Below, piece after piece: positions 9,671 through 21,110 of a stretch of 64,000 nt of DNA. Source of the DNA: Asterella californica (lineage: Eukaryota; Streptophyta; Marchantiopsida; Marchantiales; Aytoniaceae); assembly GCA_036924285.1 (NCBI GenBank), contig JAYKYS010000007.1, positions 1,736,001-1,800,000 on the forward strand, written 5' to 3'. Under the pieces are notes generated by a model. The model worked only from the letters and a program-made list of their open reading frames with translations. It did no database searches and was not told the origin of the DNA. Made by a program: the position numbers and the translations under genes. How positions within the stretch are numbered: the stretch's first letter is position 1; each line of letters begins with the position of its first letter.

Positions 9671-10934
9671 AAGATGACCTTGACATGGCCACCCGGCTAT
9701 CACCAAGTGAATGATGTCGACAAACGTGACCATCATTGTGCAATTTCAATGCTCCAACATCAATGTATTGTTCGATGGTTCTCATTCTTTCTTCCACTTC
9801 AAAGGTGATATCTTCATTCTCTGTGAGCAATTGCTTGTTTCATGACATTAATTTACACAACTCGTGTGTTGCATATTCCATGATTCTCGATCACGTCAGA
9901 CTCAGAGTTTGAACGTGTACATCTAGCTATACTCTGACATGTCACACTAACTTGAATGAAGGTCGGCTACAGGTTGGAGGTCCGATCAAGTCCGACTATG
10001 CTTTTGGGGTCTGATAAAGTAAATTACTGGAAAGAGTCTTATTCTTGTATGATACGGAAGAACTTTGTCAGGGACGAGGGCCATGCCAACCAACTGACTC
10101 CGGCTCGTGGACCACTAGAGGGTTTCAAACATGGACCCGTGATGAGTCATGAGCTTGTCTGTAATCAGTAGAGACAGACTCGACGGCTTAGTCTGCCGGC
10201 TACATGTCGAGGGTGCCTGTCGTTTGATCATGGATTGGACCGTCTAGTCCATGGCCGTGCTTAATTACGTTGATTTAAGACGCAGATGAAAGTTCTGTCA
10301 ATGTAAATCAAGCGTGTTACGGCCTTGTACAAACTTGATGCTGTAAGTTCCAACCAACATTTAAACAAACTTGATGTTCGGAGCGCTGCAAAGCTTTGTT
10401 TACATAAACATTTGCACTACTTATTGACCTCACCTGAGCATAGCATTCCCATCCGGTCAAGCTTCAAGTGGAGCTTGTGTTTTATGTTTGTGGTAAGTTC
10501 CAGTCGCTAGGAGAAGCTCGCTTTGCTGAAGCTGCACTCACATGGACTCTCTTTTGCCCGAAATCCGAATTAAGAACGCTTTGGAACTGTGTTAACCAGT
10601 ATAAATGCCCTTCAAAACCTACTAGTGAAGTATAAATCATTACTTAGGTGACTCGTGACACTAGGTTGTTGATGATGCGTTCATCCTGTGAAAATGAACT
10701 GAAAACAGGACAGACCTGTAACTAAGGAGTACGTAACTCTTAAACTACGAACGAAAATCTGTCGAAACCCATTGCCATTGCCATTGATATAATATAATAT
10801 AATTGATACTCAATATTTAGAGATCTTTACATGTCCCAGGTATATATTACCGAGCTAACTGGAGAGTGATTCGACAGGATGCATCAATACTGTGTCGAAA
10901 CTCCCATTCCGGTAAGTTTCTTCGAGATGTTTGT
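9671..10934. other. Unassigned sequence right of copy A
   Basis: No recognisable gene. Base composition is more even than the mitochondrial module (for example 9950-10,510). It may be intron interior or nuclear sequence. Confidence 0.4.
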
Positions 10935-11570
10935 AAATCTCGAAATCCGGACACTTTCGGCTACTACGACGCAGTCTCGGAAGTTTCTTCTGAACCTTCC
11001 GGGTTCAGAGGGTTTGAGTCCATGTGAGACTGTCAGTGCAGCGTGAGATGTTGATTGTTTGATTGTCCATAACATTTCTTTCTCGGACGCAAATATGAGA
11101 GTAGGAGAGACGAAAATAACACCGGCATATGTGGATTTTACCATGAGGTTAAATTCTGAATACTTGTACGGTACTGGCGAACTTCGAACTAATGTTTAAA
11201 TTTGCTCCCAACTGATTGGCAGGCATGAAGTCTTAATAGCTCAGTGGTAGAGCGTCATTCTTGAGAACTGAAGGTCCAGAGTTCGATTCTCTGTGGAGGC
11301 AGACGTTGTATATGTTGGTATACGTTTTAGAATCAGATATATAATTAATCATATCATCCACTGCTTTGTTACTGTGCTTAGCATAGCTATACGTCGGCTG
11401 TGAAGAAAGGACGGGGGAGTTTTTGTCATGCAGCGGACGGAGCTAACTTTTTTCCTTCTTTTTTTCCATATTCTTTCTTTTTTCTTTTTTGGCCGACGGA
11501 ACTAACGAAACTATCGGAGTCGATTGTGAATGACGGGAAAAGCGAAAGGATCAAAATCAAACCTGGACTT
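10935..11570. repeat. Inverted repeat 2, inner block, left arm
   Basis: This block is the reverse complement of about 37,493-38,123. Both arms carry a tRNA-like gene and a 70-codon open frame containing FRRNFRDCVVVAESVRISRFT-type sequence (minus strand here, plus strand in the right arm). I see no known family in that frame. Ends are judged by eye to within about 20 bp. Confidence 0.75.
11230..11301 (+). tRNA. tRNA-like gene with UGA anticodon, left arm
   Basis: 72-nt class I shape: D arm AGCTCAGTGGTAGAGC, T arm CAGAGTTCGATTCTCTG, acceptor GTCTTAA/TGGAGGC with one mismatch and two G-T pairs. The anticodon loop CTTGAGA reads UGA, but the variable loop is short, unlike a serine tRNA. The anticodon stem has a mismatch here that is absent from the copy at 37,753-37,822. 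Amino-acid identity is unresolved. Confidence 0.65.
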
Positions 11571-11986
11571 TCAAGCTCAAAGTGTCATCTTTGAAATGTC
11601 CTACTATGTTATCAATTATGATTTTTCATCCTCTTAAACTTTATTTGTTTTTCCTTTCAACTACATGCCTAAACATTATGTATAAAAAGGTGGTCAATTC
11701 AAAAAAGAATTTCTGAAAATATATTATTATGATACATTTTAACAAAGCGCTACATAGCTTTTTCCATGGAAGACGGTAGTCACCTCTTCTCATTTGTCTT
11801 TTATCTTTTTACGCATGATTTAGATGTGACCTCCTAATATTCTAAAAACAGCTTAATCACCTTAACTTAATGCAATGACATCCTTGTTCGAACAAACATC
11901 ACCTTCGTCGTTGCTAAAATGACTGTTTTTATCAATGGGCCACAATAATTCGTCGTTGGAATGTCCATCATAGCTTCTAGCTCCAT
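11571..11986. other. Spacer between the two blocks of inverted repeat 2
   Basis: AT-rich, no gene seen. It has no match in the right arm, where about 1.8 kb of different sequence, including an LTR fragment, lies between the blocks. Confidence 0.4.
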
Positions 11987-12625
11987 ATTACTAGCAGTTC
12001 TCTTCTCTTCTCTCGATAGAGAGATATCATGGTCAAATTCTTCTCACAATGTTTAAATGTCCTGTTTTGTTAAACTATCCGATTCATCTTTGGTCGAGAC
12101 ACATGCGAAACAAAAAGATAAAGTGTTTGAACTCGAGAAGTATCTCTTCCAGCTTTGAAGTTCTTGCTAGCGGGGTAATGAAACGGAGTGCTCCGCTGGA
12201 AACTGTCCATCAGAACTATTTATAATCGTGTGGATTAAATTTATAAAAGAGCTAAACTCCAACTCGAGTCATCGTCCTTCTATAGTCGTGACTTGATCAA
12301 CTGGGATACATGCCAACTCTGACTAGAATATTGTATAGCTGTATAGCTGTATACTTTGAACAATTTTTGAAACGATATTGGCATGAGCTTTCTCTTATAC
12401 CCCGTTGGTATCTCTTGGGACTTAAGTTGGGCTCGAACAATGGATTACACACTGCAAGTTCTTGAGAGATACCAACGGGATTAGCAAGAGAGCTCGGGTA
12501 CTGAGCTCTGCTAACTTCTATATATCCTTGTCAGCTGATGTACATACAAAATTTTACTATTCATGTTTGATTTAGATCTAGTACTTTGAGCTCGCTCAAA
12601 ATGTATTTAAAGCATACCTCCCATG
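11987..12625. repeat. Inverted repeat 2, outer block, left arm
   Basis: Reverse complement of about 39,931-40,581. It contains a 15-bp perfect inverted repeat at 12,401-12,415 and 12,465-12,479 (CCCGTTGGTATCTCT and its complement) around a 49-bp loop, kept in both arms. The right edge abuts the module of copy B. Confidence 0.75.
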
Positions 12626-12788
12626 ACAAAATGCAAAAATACAAAAAGATATCTATTGTTTTCTTTTTCGCTACGCCGTGAATAAATTGCTATACGCTCT
12701 GTTCATGACTCGCATTTTAGGTCAGAGTTGTTTTTCATGAATTTGTTGTCCAATTAAAGAATTGAAATTGTCATAATAAAGAATCTTT

Positions 12789-12861
12789 GGGTGTATAGCT
12801 CAGTTGGTAGAGCAATAAGCTTTTAACTTAAAGATCGCAGGTTCAAGTCCTGCTATACCCA
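12789..12861 (+). tRNA. trnK: tRNA-Lys(UUU), copy B
   Basis: Same cloverleaf as copy A with an AAGC for AGGC change in the anticodon stem, still paired. T arm GCAGGTTCAAGTCCTGC. Confidence 0.94.
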
Positions 12862-13589
12862 AGCTTTGGATTTAGTAACTCTGGCAGTTCATATACGCAT
12901 CCAAATATAACTTAGTGTCTTCGGGTGGAGGGGATCATATATTACGAGCCATTACGCTAAGCCTAACAGGCACCGGTGTTGACAAATTGATATATATCCA
13001 AAAAAATGAAAAAATTTGTTGACCCGGAACAAGCTTGCGTGTTTCCCGGCTCAGATAATCAAAAATGTATTCTCTTCTACCCATCCTTGTTTAGCCATAC
13101 GAGCATAACTGGCTTGAGCAAAGCATGCAATTACTTTGTAATGGCATTATAAAGATTTTTCTACGATCGTTACTTCGTGACTCAACTTGCATTAGCTGAA
13201 CGTTAGGGCACAGCTAAACCTTCGTGGATGGTTGAGGGCGGGCACCCTTAATATCTTCAAAAACAGCGTTTGCTGAAAAAAGTAATTATAGGCTCCGGCC
13301 GCAGGCCCTTTTTTGTCAGACAAAATGTGTCCCCTTTGGGACCCTGCGGGTAGATACTGGAAAGTTTATGGGTTCGGAGAGGCACTCTACAAAATCTTTT
13401 TTTGTTTGACATTCGCTTCTATAAATGGCTGAGAAAGAAGGCGCGTAGCGGAAAAAATATAGATTTTTCTACCTCTCTCCCTTATCGGGTCGAGCACTAC
13501 GTGCCTAAAATCTTTTTTTTCACTTCGCTTTCATTTTTTCTATATTTTTCTTTATCCAAGACCTAGTGATTGCATAACTTCAAGGATTG

Positions 13590-13674
13590 GCGGATATGAT
13601 GGAATTGGTAGACATGCCAGGTTTAGGTTCTGGTGACCATAATGTTTGTGGGGGTTCGAGTCCCTCTATTCGTA
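13590..13674 (+). tRNA. trnL: tRNA-Leu(UAG), copy B
   Basis: 85 nt, acceptor GCGGATA/TATTCGT, D loop with GGTAGACA, anticodon UAG and T arm GGGGGTTCGAGTCCCTC. It is the best-paired of the three copies. Confidence 0.94.
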
Positions 13675-14153
13675 CAAGTTCGAATTGGTTCAATTAGTTT
13701 TTGTACCGCAGGAAAAAAAACTATTTTAGGTAAATCAGTTTTTTTGAAAGCATCGGGTTTTTGCCTTTTCTTGTCTGACAGGGTCCCCAAGGGGACTGTC
13801 TGACAGTTTCCCCAGCCTTGTCAGACAGTCGCGGGCCTTTGTCAGACAGTATTTTTGTTTTGTGGTGTCTAGTCCGGGGTTTTGTCAGTCAGACAAAAAA
13901 GTCCGGGGCCCTTTTTTCTTCGCATTACGTGCATGCGGGCAGATACTGGAAAGTTTCTGCGCCCTTTTTTTGAAAAGCCAAAGCAGTATCCTTCGGGCCA
14001 TCCAAAGGGCCGAAGGCCAGAAATGCCTTGACGATTTCCGTGCACGAACACCAGAGGCGGCTCGACCCTCTCCTTATAGGTCGAGTGCCCGAAGAGCCCT
14101 AGGGTTCGAGAAAAGGCATTGAAGAGAATGCAGTTAACTCATTAACATACTCA
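13675..14153. repeat. GC-rich palindrome cluster, copy B
   Basis: Mirror of the cluster at 7098-7587: CTGTCTGACAG-type palindromes at 13,760-13,900, then CCTTCGGG runs. No gene is supported. The open frames here mirror those in copies A and C, but as by-products of the repeats. Confidence 0.65.
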
Positions 14154-14237
14154 CGGATGGAGAGGGATTCGAACCCCCGGTATTCTCAATACTTCGGTTT
14201 TCAAGACCGACTCTTTCAACCGCTCAGACATCCATCC
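14154..14237 (-). tRNA. trnS: tRNA-Ser(UGA), copy B
   Basis: 84 nt, class II, same stems and UGA anticodon as copy A. Intact by eye. Confidence 0.94.
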
Positions 14238-14901
14238 TTTTCGTAATTAGCTCTTAAACTTGAAGCAAACAATAATCAACCTAATATTCAATTACTATGT
14301 GAATGAAAGTTCAGAGAATGAACAAAAAATTATTATTTTTTTTGCTAGGTTTGTTAGGCTCGACCCGAACCCGAAGGGCCCAAAGCACGGAGTAAGCGAC
14401 CCGAGTGGCCCCGAAGGTCCGAAGGCCCGAAGGCTAGAAAGTTGACGATTTCCGCACACGAGCACCAGAGGGAGAGGGCTTGGCGAGAACTCTTACGTTC
14501 AAGCTACAGTTAGAGTAGCCTTGGCTATTCCGTACTTCACGGGGCTTCGTGTAAGTAACTGACTAAATATGACTGTTCAAAATCTACAGGAGTTGCTGTC
14601 AGCGGCAGAGGATAAATCTATATATTTTGTGCACCCTCTACTAAAAAAGAAACAGCGTAGACGCGCCAGCAGCCCGGAGCTTTATTAGCTCTATTAGCAT
14701 AGGGGTGTAGCAGATCGAAGGACTCTCTGGAGAGAATAAGGTAGTCAGTGAAAATAGCTCCACGTGCTCTCAGTAGCTAGACTTGTGCTTTAGCCTCTCG
14801 CATGCTTTGCTTACTTTGCGGGTTTTGCGAATCAAGCAGGTGTTGATCATGAATCATTGGCGATAATTCATGACGGTAAAATTCTATATTTTGTTTTCAA
14901 T
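14238..14901. other. Spacer between trnS and trnG, copy B
   Basis: No gene seen. It is the mirror of 6161-7013 and shorter by a deletion near 14,820, where the segment next to GCTTACTTTGCGGGTTTTGCG has been joined. Confidence 0.5.
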
Positions 14902-14971
14902 GCGGATATAGATTAAAGGTAAATTATCTGCCTTCCAGCAGAGGATATGGGTTCAATTCCCGTTATCCGCA
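14902..14971 (+). tRNA. trnG: tRNA-Gly(UCC), copy B
   Basis: 70 nt, acceptor GCGGATA/TATCCGC, T arm GGGTTCAATTCCC. The anticodon loop is CTTCCA (six bases) as in the other copies. Confidence 0.85.
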
Positions 14972-15164
14972 ATCGCTAAAAAAACAAATTAAACTTCATA
15001 TGTTCACATGAAGAAATCATCATAGCATAGCTCACATGAAGAAATCATCTGTGTACACTTGCAAAGAATTTTCAGGATTCATATGCAGGTTGCTGAGGTT
15101 GAACTCCACAGGTTTTGAGAAATATATTGATCAATCAAAGCTTTCGGATTATAATCCGGTTTAG
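14972..15164 (+). pseudogene. Deletion junction and remnant of the unknown ORF, copy B
   Basis: At about 15,004 the rps4 start region is joined directly to the last 43 codons of the unknown ORF (HMKKSSVYTCKEFSGF... to a TAG ending at 15,164). The junction holds two direct copies of CACATGAAGAAATCAT about 26 bp apart. rps4 and the ORF's hydrophobic N-terminus are gone from this copy. Confidence 0.7.
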
Positions 15165-15839
15165 AAACTGAAATTCATCTATTCAATTTTGAAGTCTCCT
15201 TTAAAAACCTGAAATTCTAAAGATTGAGTTAAGGAGGTTGTAACTAAGACATATTGTTATAGTATTAATAAGGTAAAAGATTTTAGTAGTCAATTTGAGG
15301 CATGTGATAGACTAACAGATTACAGTCAAGTCACTTGGAAGGATAACGAAGCTGATTGGTGTAGCGATAGACCGATGAAAAATATATTCATTAGAAGTTC
15401 TCGTGGTTCTCGATTCAGAATATGTTCGAAATGATTTCAATAGTAAACTTTCCAAGGACGATAAGTCTTTTGTAGGTGTGTCAAAAAGACAGACCCAGGG
15501 AGAATAATCTTTCCAGGAATTCAATGCTAAAGATAGAAAGAGATTGGTCAAAGATAGGAACCAGAGTTTTCATTTTATGTTCGGTAATAAGGTATTGTCT
15601 TACTAACTATTGATAGTGAGTATTGATCTGGGAGTGAATGAAAATCATATTATTTTGACTAAAGAAAGGTGATCGGATTCATTTTACTTTTCTAATAGGT
15701 TGTATTTCAAGTATTTGAAAAAGTCTGACAGGAGTTCAACCTCCTGGGCCAGACTGACCAATATACCGCTTTTATTTAATATCTCATTGAACTCTAGCCG
15801 AAATGCAAACATTTCGAGATTTTAATAAGATAAAGAAAA

Positions 15840-17661
15840 GAATCGATTCGTGTCCAGGTTCATTCGTTACAATGAGAGGTCCTACGAAGGTTCATATTGA
15901 GTTTAAAGGGGGGGAATGATGGATCTCGAAACTCGTTTACTAGACACTGCCTTGTTAGCACCTGCGGGTTATAAAGACTTAGCTTCTTTAGGTCAATTTG
16001 TAGGACTTGAAAAGAGGGATATTGGTGAGAATATAAAGACTATGGAGATTTTATTAATGAAAACCTTACGAAATTTTCTAACTATGCTATGATAGATTCT
16101 GTTATTGCATTGTCCTATTGGCTTAGTATCCATAATATTACTCACGGGGAGAGGACAATTTGACTATATTGGAGGGTCAATTGGAGGGATATCTGCTATA
16201 GATGTTTTGAATCCTTTCTGAAATGTGAAGTATTGAGTATAAGAAAGTTGTTTTATAGTAGTAGTAACTTTGAAAGATATAGTAGTTTCGCTCATAATAG
16301 TTTTATGGGTGGTCGGGGTGAAGTCCTTTGTGGTCGGTTTGATTGAGAAGCAGTTTCATGATTTAAAGCTGACAGGCGCTTATTCTATAGGGATGAAGAT
16401 GTTACCGTTGCTAGATTTGGGTGGAGCATACGTAACAAAGGATTTGAATGATTTAAAACCTGCTGATGTTTTTGGGTTCGGAGATGTTGACTTTCACTTC
16501 TCGGACTCCGTGAAATATTCTTGTCTTCCAGTTAAAACACGTAATGATCTTATATTTCCTTTAAGCGGTTAAACTCAATGTATAGGGTTTAAGACCTCTC
16601 TTGCTTTGTGGATGGGAGCTGATTGAAAACTAATCGAAGGCCCGAAGGGCCGCCGGAATTGAAACCTTTAGCAAAATTCGTGAATTAAATCCCTTGAAAA
16701 CGTAATACTTATAGTAAAGGAACACTAGGCAACGCTTTCTAGAAACTTGTTTTCATTTCACTTTATGGACGTGTAAAGGGTTATTTCGATACCAGGTCGG
16801 GAGTCACGTGTTAGGGAAAGGAGGTCAACTTACAAATCCTTACATCGCTAGTTTAGTTACAGGGTAGAGGAGTTTTAGGTTCGATTTTGAACGAGATTTC
16901 AATTCATAGGGGTTTAGTCGTGTCGGCTACGGTCGACAGATTTATTTCGACCTTATCTTTGGATGAGGTTTTTACTGTTGTCAAGGGGCCTTTAATAAAT
17001 CTTTATAAAAAGTCTGTTTTAGATTATGAGGATCGACGAGACAGTCGACCAAAGGGAGAGGGCTTTAGCTCTCTCCCCCCGGGGAGAGGTTAAATCTAGT
17101 TACTTAGAAGAGAAAGGTAGTACTTCTAAGTGATATTCCTGGAAAACTCGAGGACAATTGCACTTGTTTAAAGGTCAAATATTAGCCATGGCGGGTCTGC
17201 AGAAACCTGCCGAGACAGTTGATATAAGTCAATTATTTGATTGCTTTCAAAGTAAGATAATGTGTTCAAGTTGTAAAACTTGAAATGTCAGAAGAATTTT
17301 GACAAGTTTCATTTCTGTCTACAAAGAGTTTCCTTTCGGGAATATCGAGTTGTATAAGTACATTGAACTCAGTACGATTTTAAGCGTCAAACTGATAAGA
17401 TTAAATCGACAAAAAATAGTTCAAAATGGTGTAGATTATTTGCTGAGTAAACCTTGGGAGAATGTCTTCAATATGAAAACTTTGATCAATAGATCTGTTA
17501 AAACATACCCGTTCAAGATTCATAATCTAAAATCGCTTGAAGATTTTGATAAATATGTTTATAGCTTTAATAGTAGTTTAAAAATCGAACGGTTACGGCG
17601 GTTGAAGATCAATTTTGTTGGGGGAGGTTTTGAGTCAAATGGATACAAACTTTCTTAAAAA
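15840..17661 (+). pseudogene. Decayed organellar/plasmid B-type DNA polymerase (copy B)
   Basis: Same block order as copy A, on the plus strand: exonuclease block with DTALLAPAGYKDLASLG near 15,940-16,000 and a YAMIDS exonuclease-III-like motif near 16,080-16,100 in another frame. The palm block is at 16,270-16,572 (AYSIGMKMLP, then LPVKTRNDLIFPLSG). The NPYIASLVTG stretch with SATVDRFIS is at 16,830-16,960, and a 119-codon open C-terminal block is at 17,299-17,658. The order, not any single block, is the main support. Stops and frame changes between blocks rule out a working enzyme. Confidence 0.68.
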
Positions 17662-18530
17662 TAAAAGTCGTGAAACAATCGAATACAACTTTCTATTTTT
17701 CAATAGTCAACGTTTTTAGAACGCTTGATCCTGATTGAAAAGGTTTGGCTTTAGTTTTTGATGAAAAGGTTATGTCAACTTGACCCGACAACCAATTGTT
17801 ATGTGTTTAAGGAGTTGATAACCAAGGAAGATTGGGTACAAGTTTATATAGATAGGTTAGACAATGTGATGAGGAGACAAAGTTTGATGAATAATCATAT
17901 ATAAAGATGAGTTATCATATATAAAGGACATTTCAATATGAAAAAGAAGTTGGGTTTGCGTACAAAATTTTTTTCCATTGAATACACTTAAAGTGATTTA
18001 TAGAAAGGGTGAAGAAGCATCTACATTTTTATTTACGGTAAAACCCCTGAAGATTGCCATAAAATTATTGAATTCATAAGTCAAGCATTCAAAATACCAT
18101 TAGACCCGAAATTGGTACAAAGACCTTAGTCTTGTAGAGATAAAGACTTGTGTAGTAATTCCGCTTCAATAAAAGCGAATTTATAATATTTATTACAGAA
18201 CTCCAAACCTTTTCACGAGGTCCGTAGGGGGACGAGACTCGTAAGGGCAATTCTGATGATTCATGTAAAAGGTGTGAAATTCTTATTGTTTGTTAACTTT
18301 ACAGGTTGCGCTGGTGTCCTGCATTACGTATATACTTTTAGATTTAGTAGATAGGAAAAGATGGCTTAATACTGAGGCGGAGTTTTTTTCTTTATTCAAA
18401 TCGCATATGTTTCAGCTGGACATAAGAAAGAAACAGCGTGAAGGATGTTGCCTCGACCAGTGAAACTGGTGAGATTTCGGAGGTTGGAAGTGTTGAAATA
18501 CCTCTCGAACCTTATGTAGTTACCATTATA
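17662..18530. other. Spacer between polymerase remnant and rrn18, copy B
   Basis: AT-rich spacer shared with copies A and C. No gene seen. The hairpin ACCAGT/ACTGGT is at 18,459-18,473. Confidence 0.5.
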
Positions 18531-18568
18531 CATGGTTTGACGGGCAGTTTGTACAGGGCCCGAGTACT

Positions 18569-18618
<50 letters not shown>

Positions 18619-19623
18619 TTCTCGAGTTGCAGAGAACAATCCGAACTTAGGCAATCTTTCTGGATTCGCTCCGCCTTACAGCATTGCTTCCAATTGTAAT
18701 TGCCATTGTAGCACGTGTGTAGCCCAGCCCATAAGGACCATGCGGACTTGACGTCATCACCACCTTCCTCCAGTATATCACTGGCAGTTTTTTGTGAGTG
18801 AAGCACATGGCTTGGAGTGTCAATCATTTTGACTAAGACTGAGGAACTCAGTGTGAAGTGTACAATGCTTTGAGAGCTTCGTTCGTCGGAGAATACCGAC
18901 AACCTTGAGCGCCTCGTATACTTGGCAGGTTGAGAGGCAGTAAAAGACCTATGGGTACTTGAAAAGCTAACCTTTGTTCTATTGGCTACTGTAGCGTCTT
19001 TTGACTTTCACTCAACAGTATACGCAGTATATCCCTTTGAGGCTGCAAGCCAAGCATTGTATTGCGCTTGAAATCTTTAGAAAAATTTTCAAGTAGAATA
19101 AAATTGCATGTTCTATATTTCGAGGTCCGAAGGTCGAGACCAGCGTGCTTCGGGAAGACAGACCCGCAGTAGACTCAGAGATAGAACCTATGAACGACTG
19201 GTTGCTCCTAAGACGGCCTCGATATAGTGCTTGTATCTGTGTCTCCGTTTAGCAGCATGCTATACTCCCCTAGGCTTTCGCCGGATTGCTTTTGCTTATA
19301 GCGTCGGATGAGCTGTTAGCATTACGTGCGTGATTTACAACTCGCACGGCGCCTGTTGCCTGATCATTTTGATCTGGGAGCGCGGGCCTAATATATCGTG
19401 AAATGACGCACAGTTTCAGCCTTGCGACCGTACTCTCCAGCCGGAGTGTTTAACGCGTTAGCGCAGCCCCTGATAATCACATATTTTTCACGATTGTTGG
19501 AACTTGAAGAAAACAATCGAGTCACACTCCCTTTGAAATAATTTAAGCATTAAGCCGAGCTTAAGTCGAACCAAAAGAGTGCGATATCAGTAGACCAAGA
19601 ACGAACACTCATCGTTTACAGCA

Positions 19624-19655
<32 letters not shown>

Positions 19656-20465
19656 TCCATGCTTTGGCACTTTAGCGTCAGTTAAAGAACCAGAAAGCTG
19701 CCTTCGCTTTTAGCGTTTCTTCGTATATTTTTGCATTTTATCGCTACACACGAAATTCCCCTTTCCTCTATGCCTTACTCTAGTAAATTGGTTTTGAAAG
19801 CATTCCGTCAGTTGAGCTGGCGACTTTCACTTTCAACTGGATTCACCGCCTACGTGCCTTTTACGCCTAGTCATTCCGAATAACACTTGCCCCCCCTCCC
19901 GTCTTACCGCGGCTGCTGGCACGGAGTTAGCCGAGGCTTCTTCTTCGAGTCTTGTCATAATCGCATACTCGACGAAAGAGCTTTACAAGCTACATTGCCC
20001 TTCTTCACTCACGTCATATTGTTGGATCAGGCTTTCGCCCATTGTCCAAGATTCCCCACTGCAGCCTCCCTAGAAGTCTGGGCCGTGTCTCAGTCCCAGT
20101 GCGACGGATCGTCCTAACAGACCCGCTAAGCGTCGTTGGCTTGATCAGCCTTTACCTAACCAACTACCTGATGCTTTGTAGGCTCATCAAACAGCGTCTT
20201 TTAGCTTTCATTTATTCTGGATTTGGCCCAAACTGTTTGACAGATTCCCACATATTACTTGCCCGTTCGCCACTTTGGTTTCAACGGTTCTCACGATTGA
20301 TCGGAGGCCGTAGGCTCAACTGATTCAAAGTTGAGCAGCTCAGAGAAGAAAAAAGGTTTTCTTCTCTGAATGCAACCTTCAACACGTAAGGACGAAAACA
20401 ACGTTCGACTTGCATGTGTTAAGCATATCGCTAGCGTTCATTCTGAGCCAAGCTCAAACTCTTTT
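18531..20465 (-). rRNA. rrn18: SSU rRNA, longest copy (exon-intron-3' domain chimera)
   Basis: Transcribed right to left. 19,412-20,465 is a good plant-mitochondrial SSU 5' and central domain, including GTGCCAGCAGCCGCGGTAA and GGATTAGATACCCTGGTAGT. The rRNA then stops after GAAACT and GTGCG-type sequence begins (18,906-19,411, listed separately). 18,531-18,905 is the 3' domain. The universal core that should follow GAAACT (the AATTGACGGGGGCC block and the next 150 or so positions) is absent, and the 3'-terminal helix is not attached. This copy is thus longest but incomplete, and is also the loop side of the giant inverted repeat. Confidence 0.85.
18906..19411 (-). other. Putative group II intron 5' part in rrn18 (copy B)
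   Basis: Starts GTGCGTC immediately after SSU GAAACT, which fits the group II 5' splice consensus GTGYG. I can see no domain V before the 3' domain resumes, so the intron is probably truncated by the junction near 18,906. The same stretch occurs at 46,680-47,181, beginning GTGCGCC. Assignment rests on the boundary and on the absence of rRNA homology inside. Confidence 0.5.
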
Positions 20466-21110
20466 TTTTGAGTATGATTATTTAATTTACGCATAAATAG
20501 AATTTGAACCTATACAAACTTACAATATAAACATCTTGCGTATCACTAACCAATTAAGCAGCCTACTAAGAAATAAGACCCCTAGGGTCCAAAAAATCGC
20601 ACAAATATTTTCATCCATTTTATATGATGATTCATCTTCGGGTTTCAGCCCTAAAAGAAAAAAATTTGATTGTTTTTTTGTTTTTATGGTAACAAAAAGA
20701 AAATCAAGATGTATATAGAAAAGGGAGACAATCCAACCACAGGTTCCCTAGCATGTGGTTACCAGATTATTAGTTTGCAAAGTCAGAAATCCAACATTCC
20801 CTACGAGCCTCTGGTTAGCAAGTGTTTTAACCAAAGAAAGCCCTACGGGCCTTTGTTTAACCTACCGTGACCGGTACAAGAAAAGCTAGCACTCATGGAC
20901 CCTGACGAGCCAAAGGTCAGTAACGACTACAAACAAATGAAAGGCCTAATATACCTCCTTCACGCTTAAATAACGGAAGTTCTTCACGCTTATATAGCTT
21001 AATTACCTTACAGAACCAGTGAAGTCTAGCCAAAGCTTAACGTTACGGCATAATTCTGCATAAGAACTACCCAAATAGTTCTTATACCAAGTGCAAAATA
21101 AGCTTGAGAA
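20466..21110. other. Spacer/loop between inverted arms, copy C
   Basis: Corresponds to 204-840 of copy A. Apart from the helix-45 piece it holds a tRNA-like T arm near 20,490-20,515 and a hairpin AAGAACTA/TAGTTCTT at about 21,062-21,083. No complete gene. Confidence 0.5.
20723..20765 (-). rRNA. rrn18: SSU rRNA 3'-terminal fragment (copy C)
   Basis: Same helix-45 piece as at 451-492, with a mismatch in the stem (CCACATGC against GGAACCTGTGG). It lies on the strand of the 5' part but upstream of its start. Confidence 0.7.

Larger units (their letters stand above)
12629..18902. repeat. Giant inverted repeat, left arm (copy B)
   Basis: This arm is the reverse complement of about 21,135-28,922. 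Landmarks pair off: trnK, trnL, trnS, trnG, the polymerase remnant and the rrn18 3' domain occur in mirror order. The left arm is about 1.5 kb shorter, mainly because rps4 and most of the unknown ORF are deleted at about 15,004. The loop between the arms is the 5' part of rrn18 plus spacer. Confidence 0.85.

Noticed and set aside
9477..9830. 117-codon ORF over the atp9 intron
   Set aside because: It covers group II intron domains V and VI and part of the exon out of frame. There is no maturase motif.
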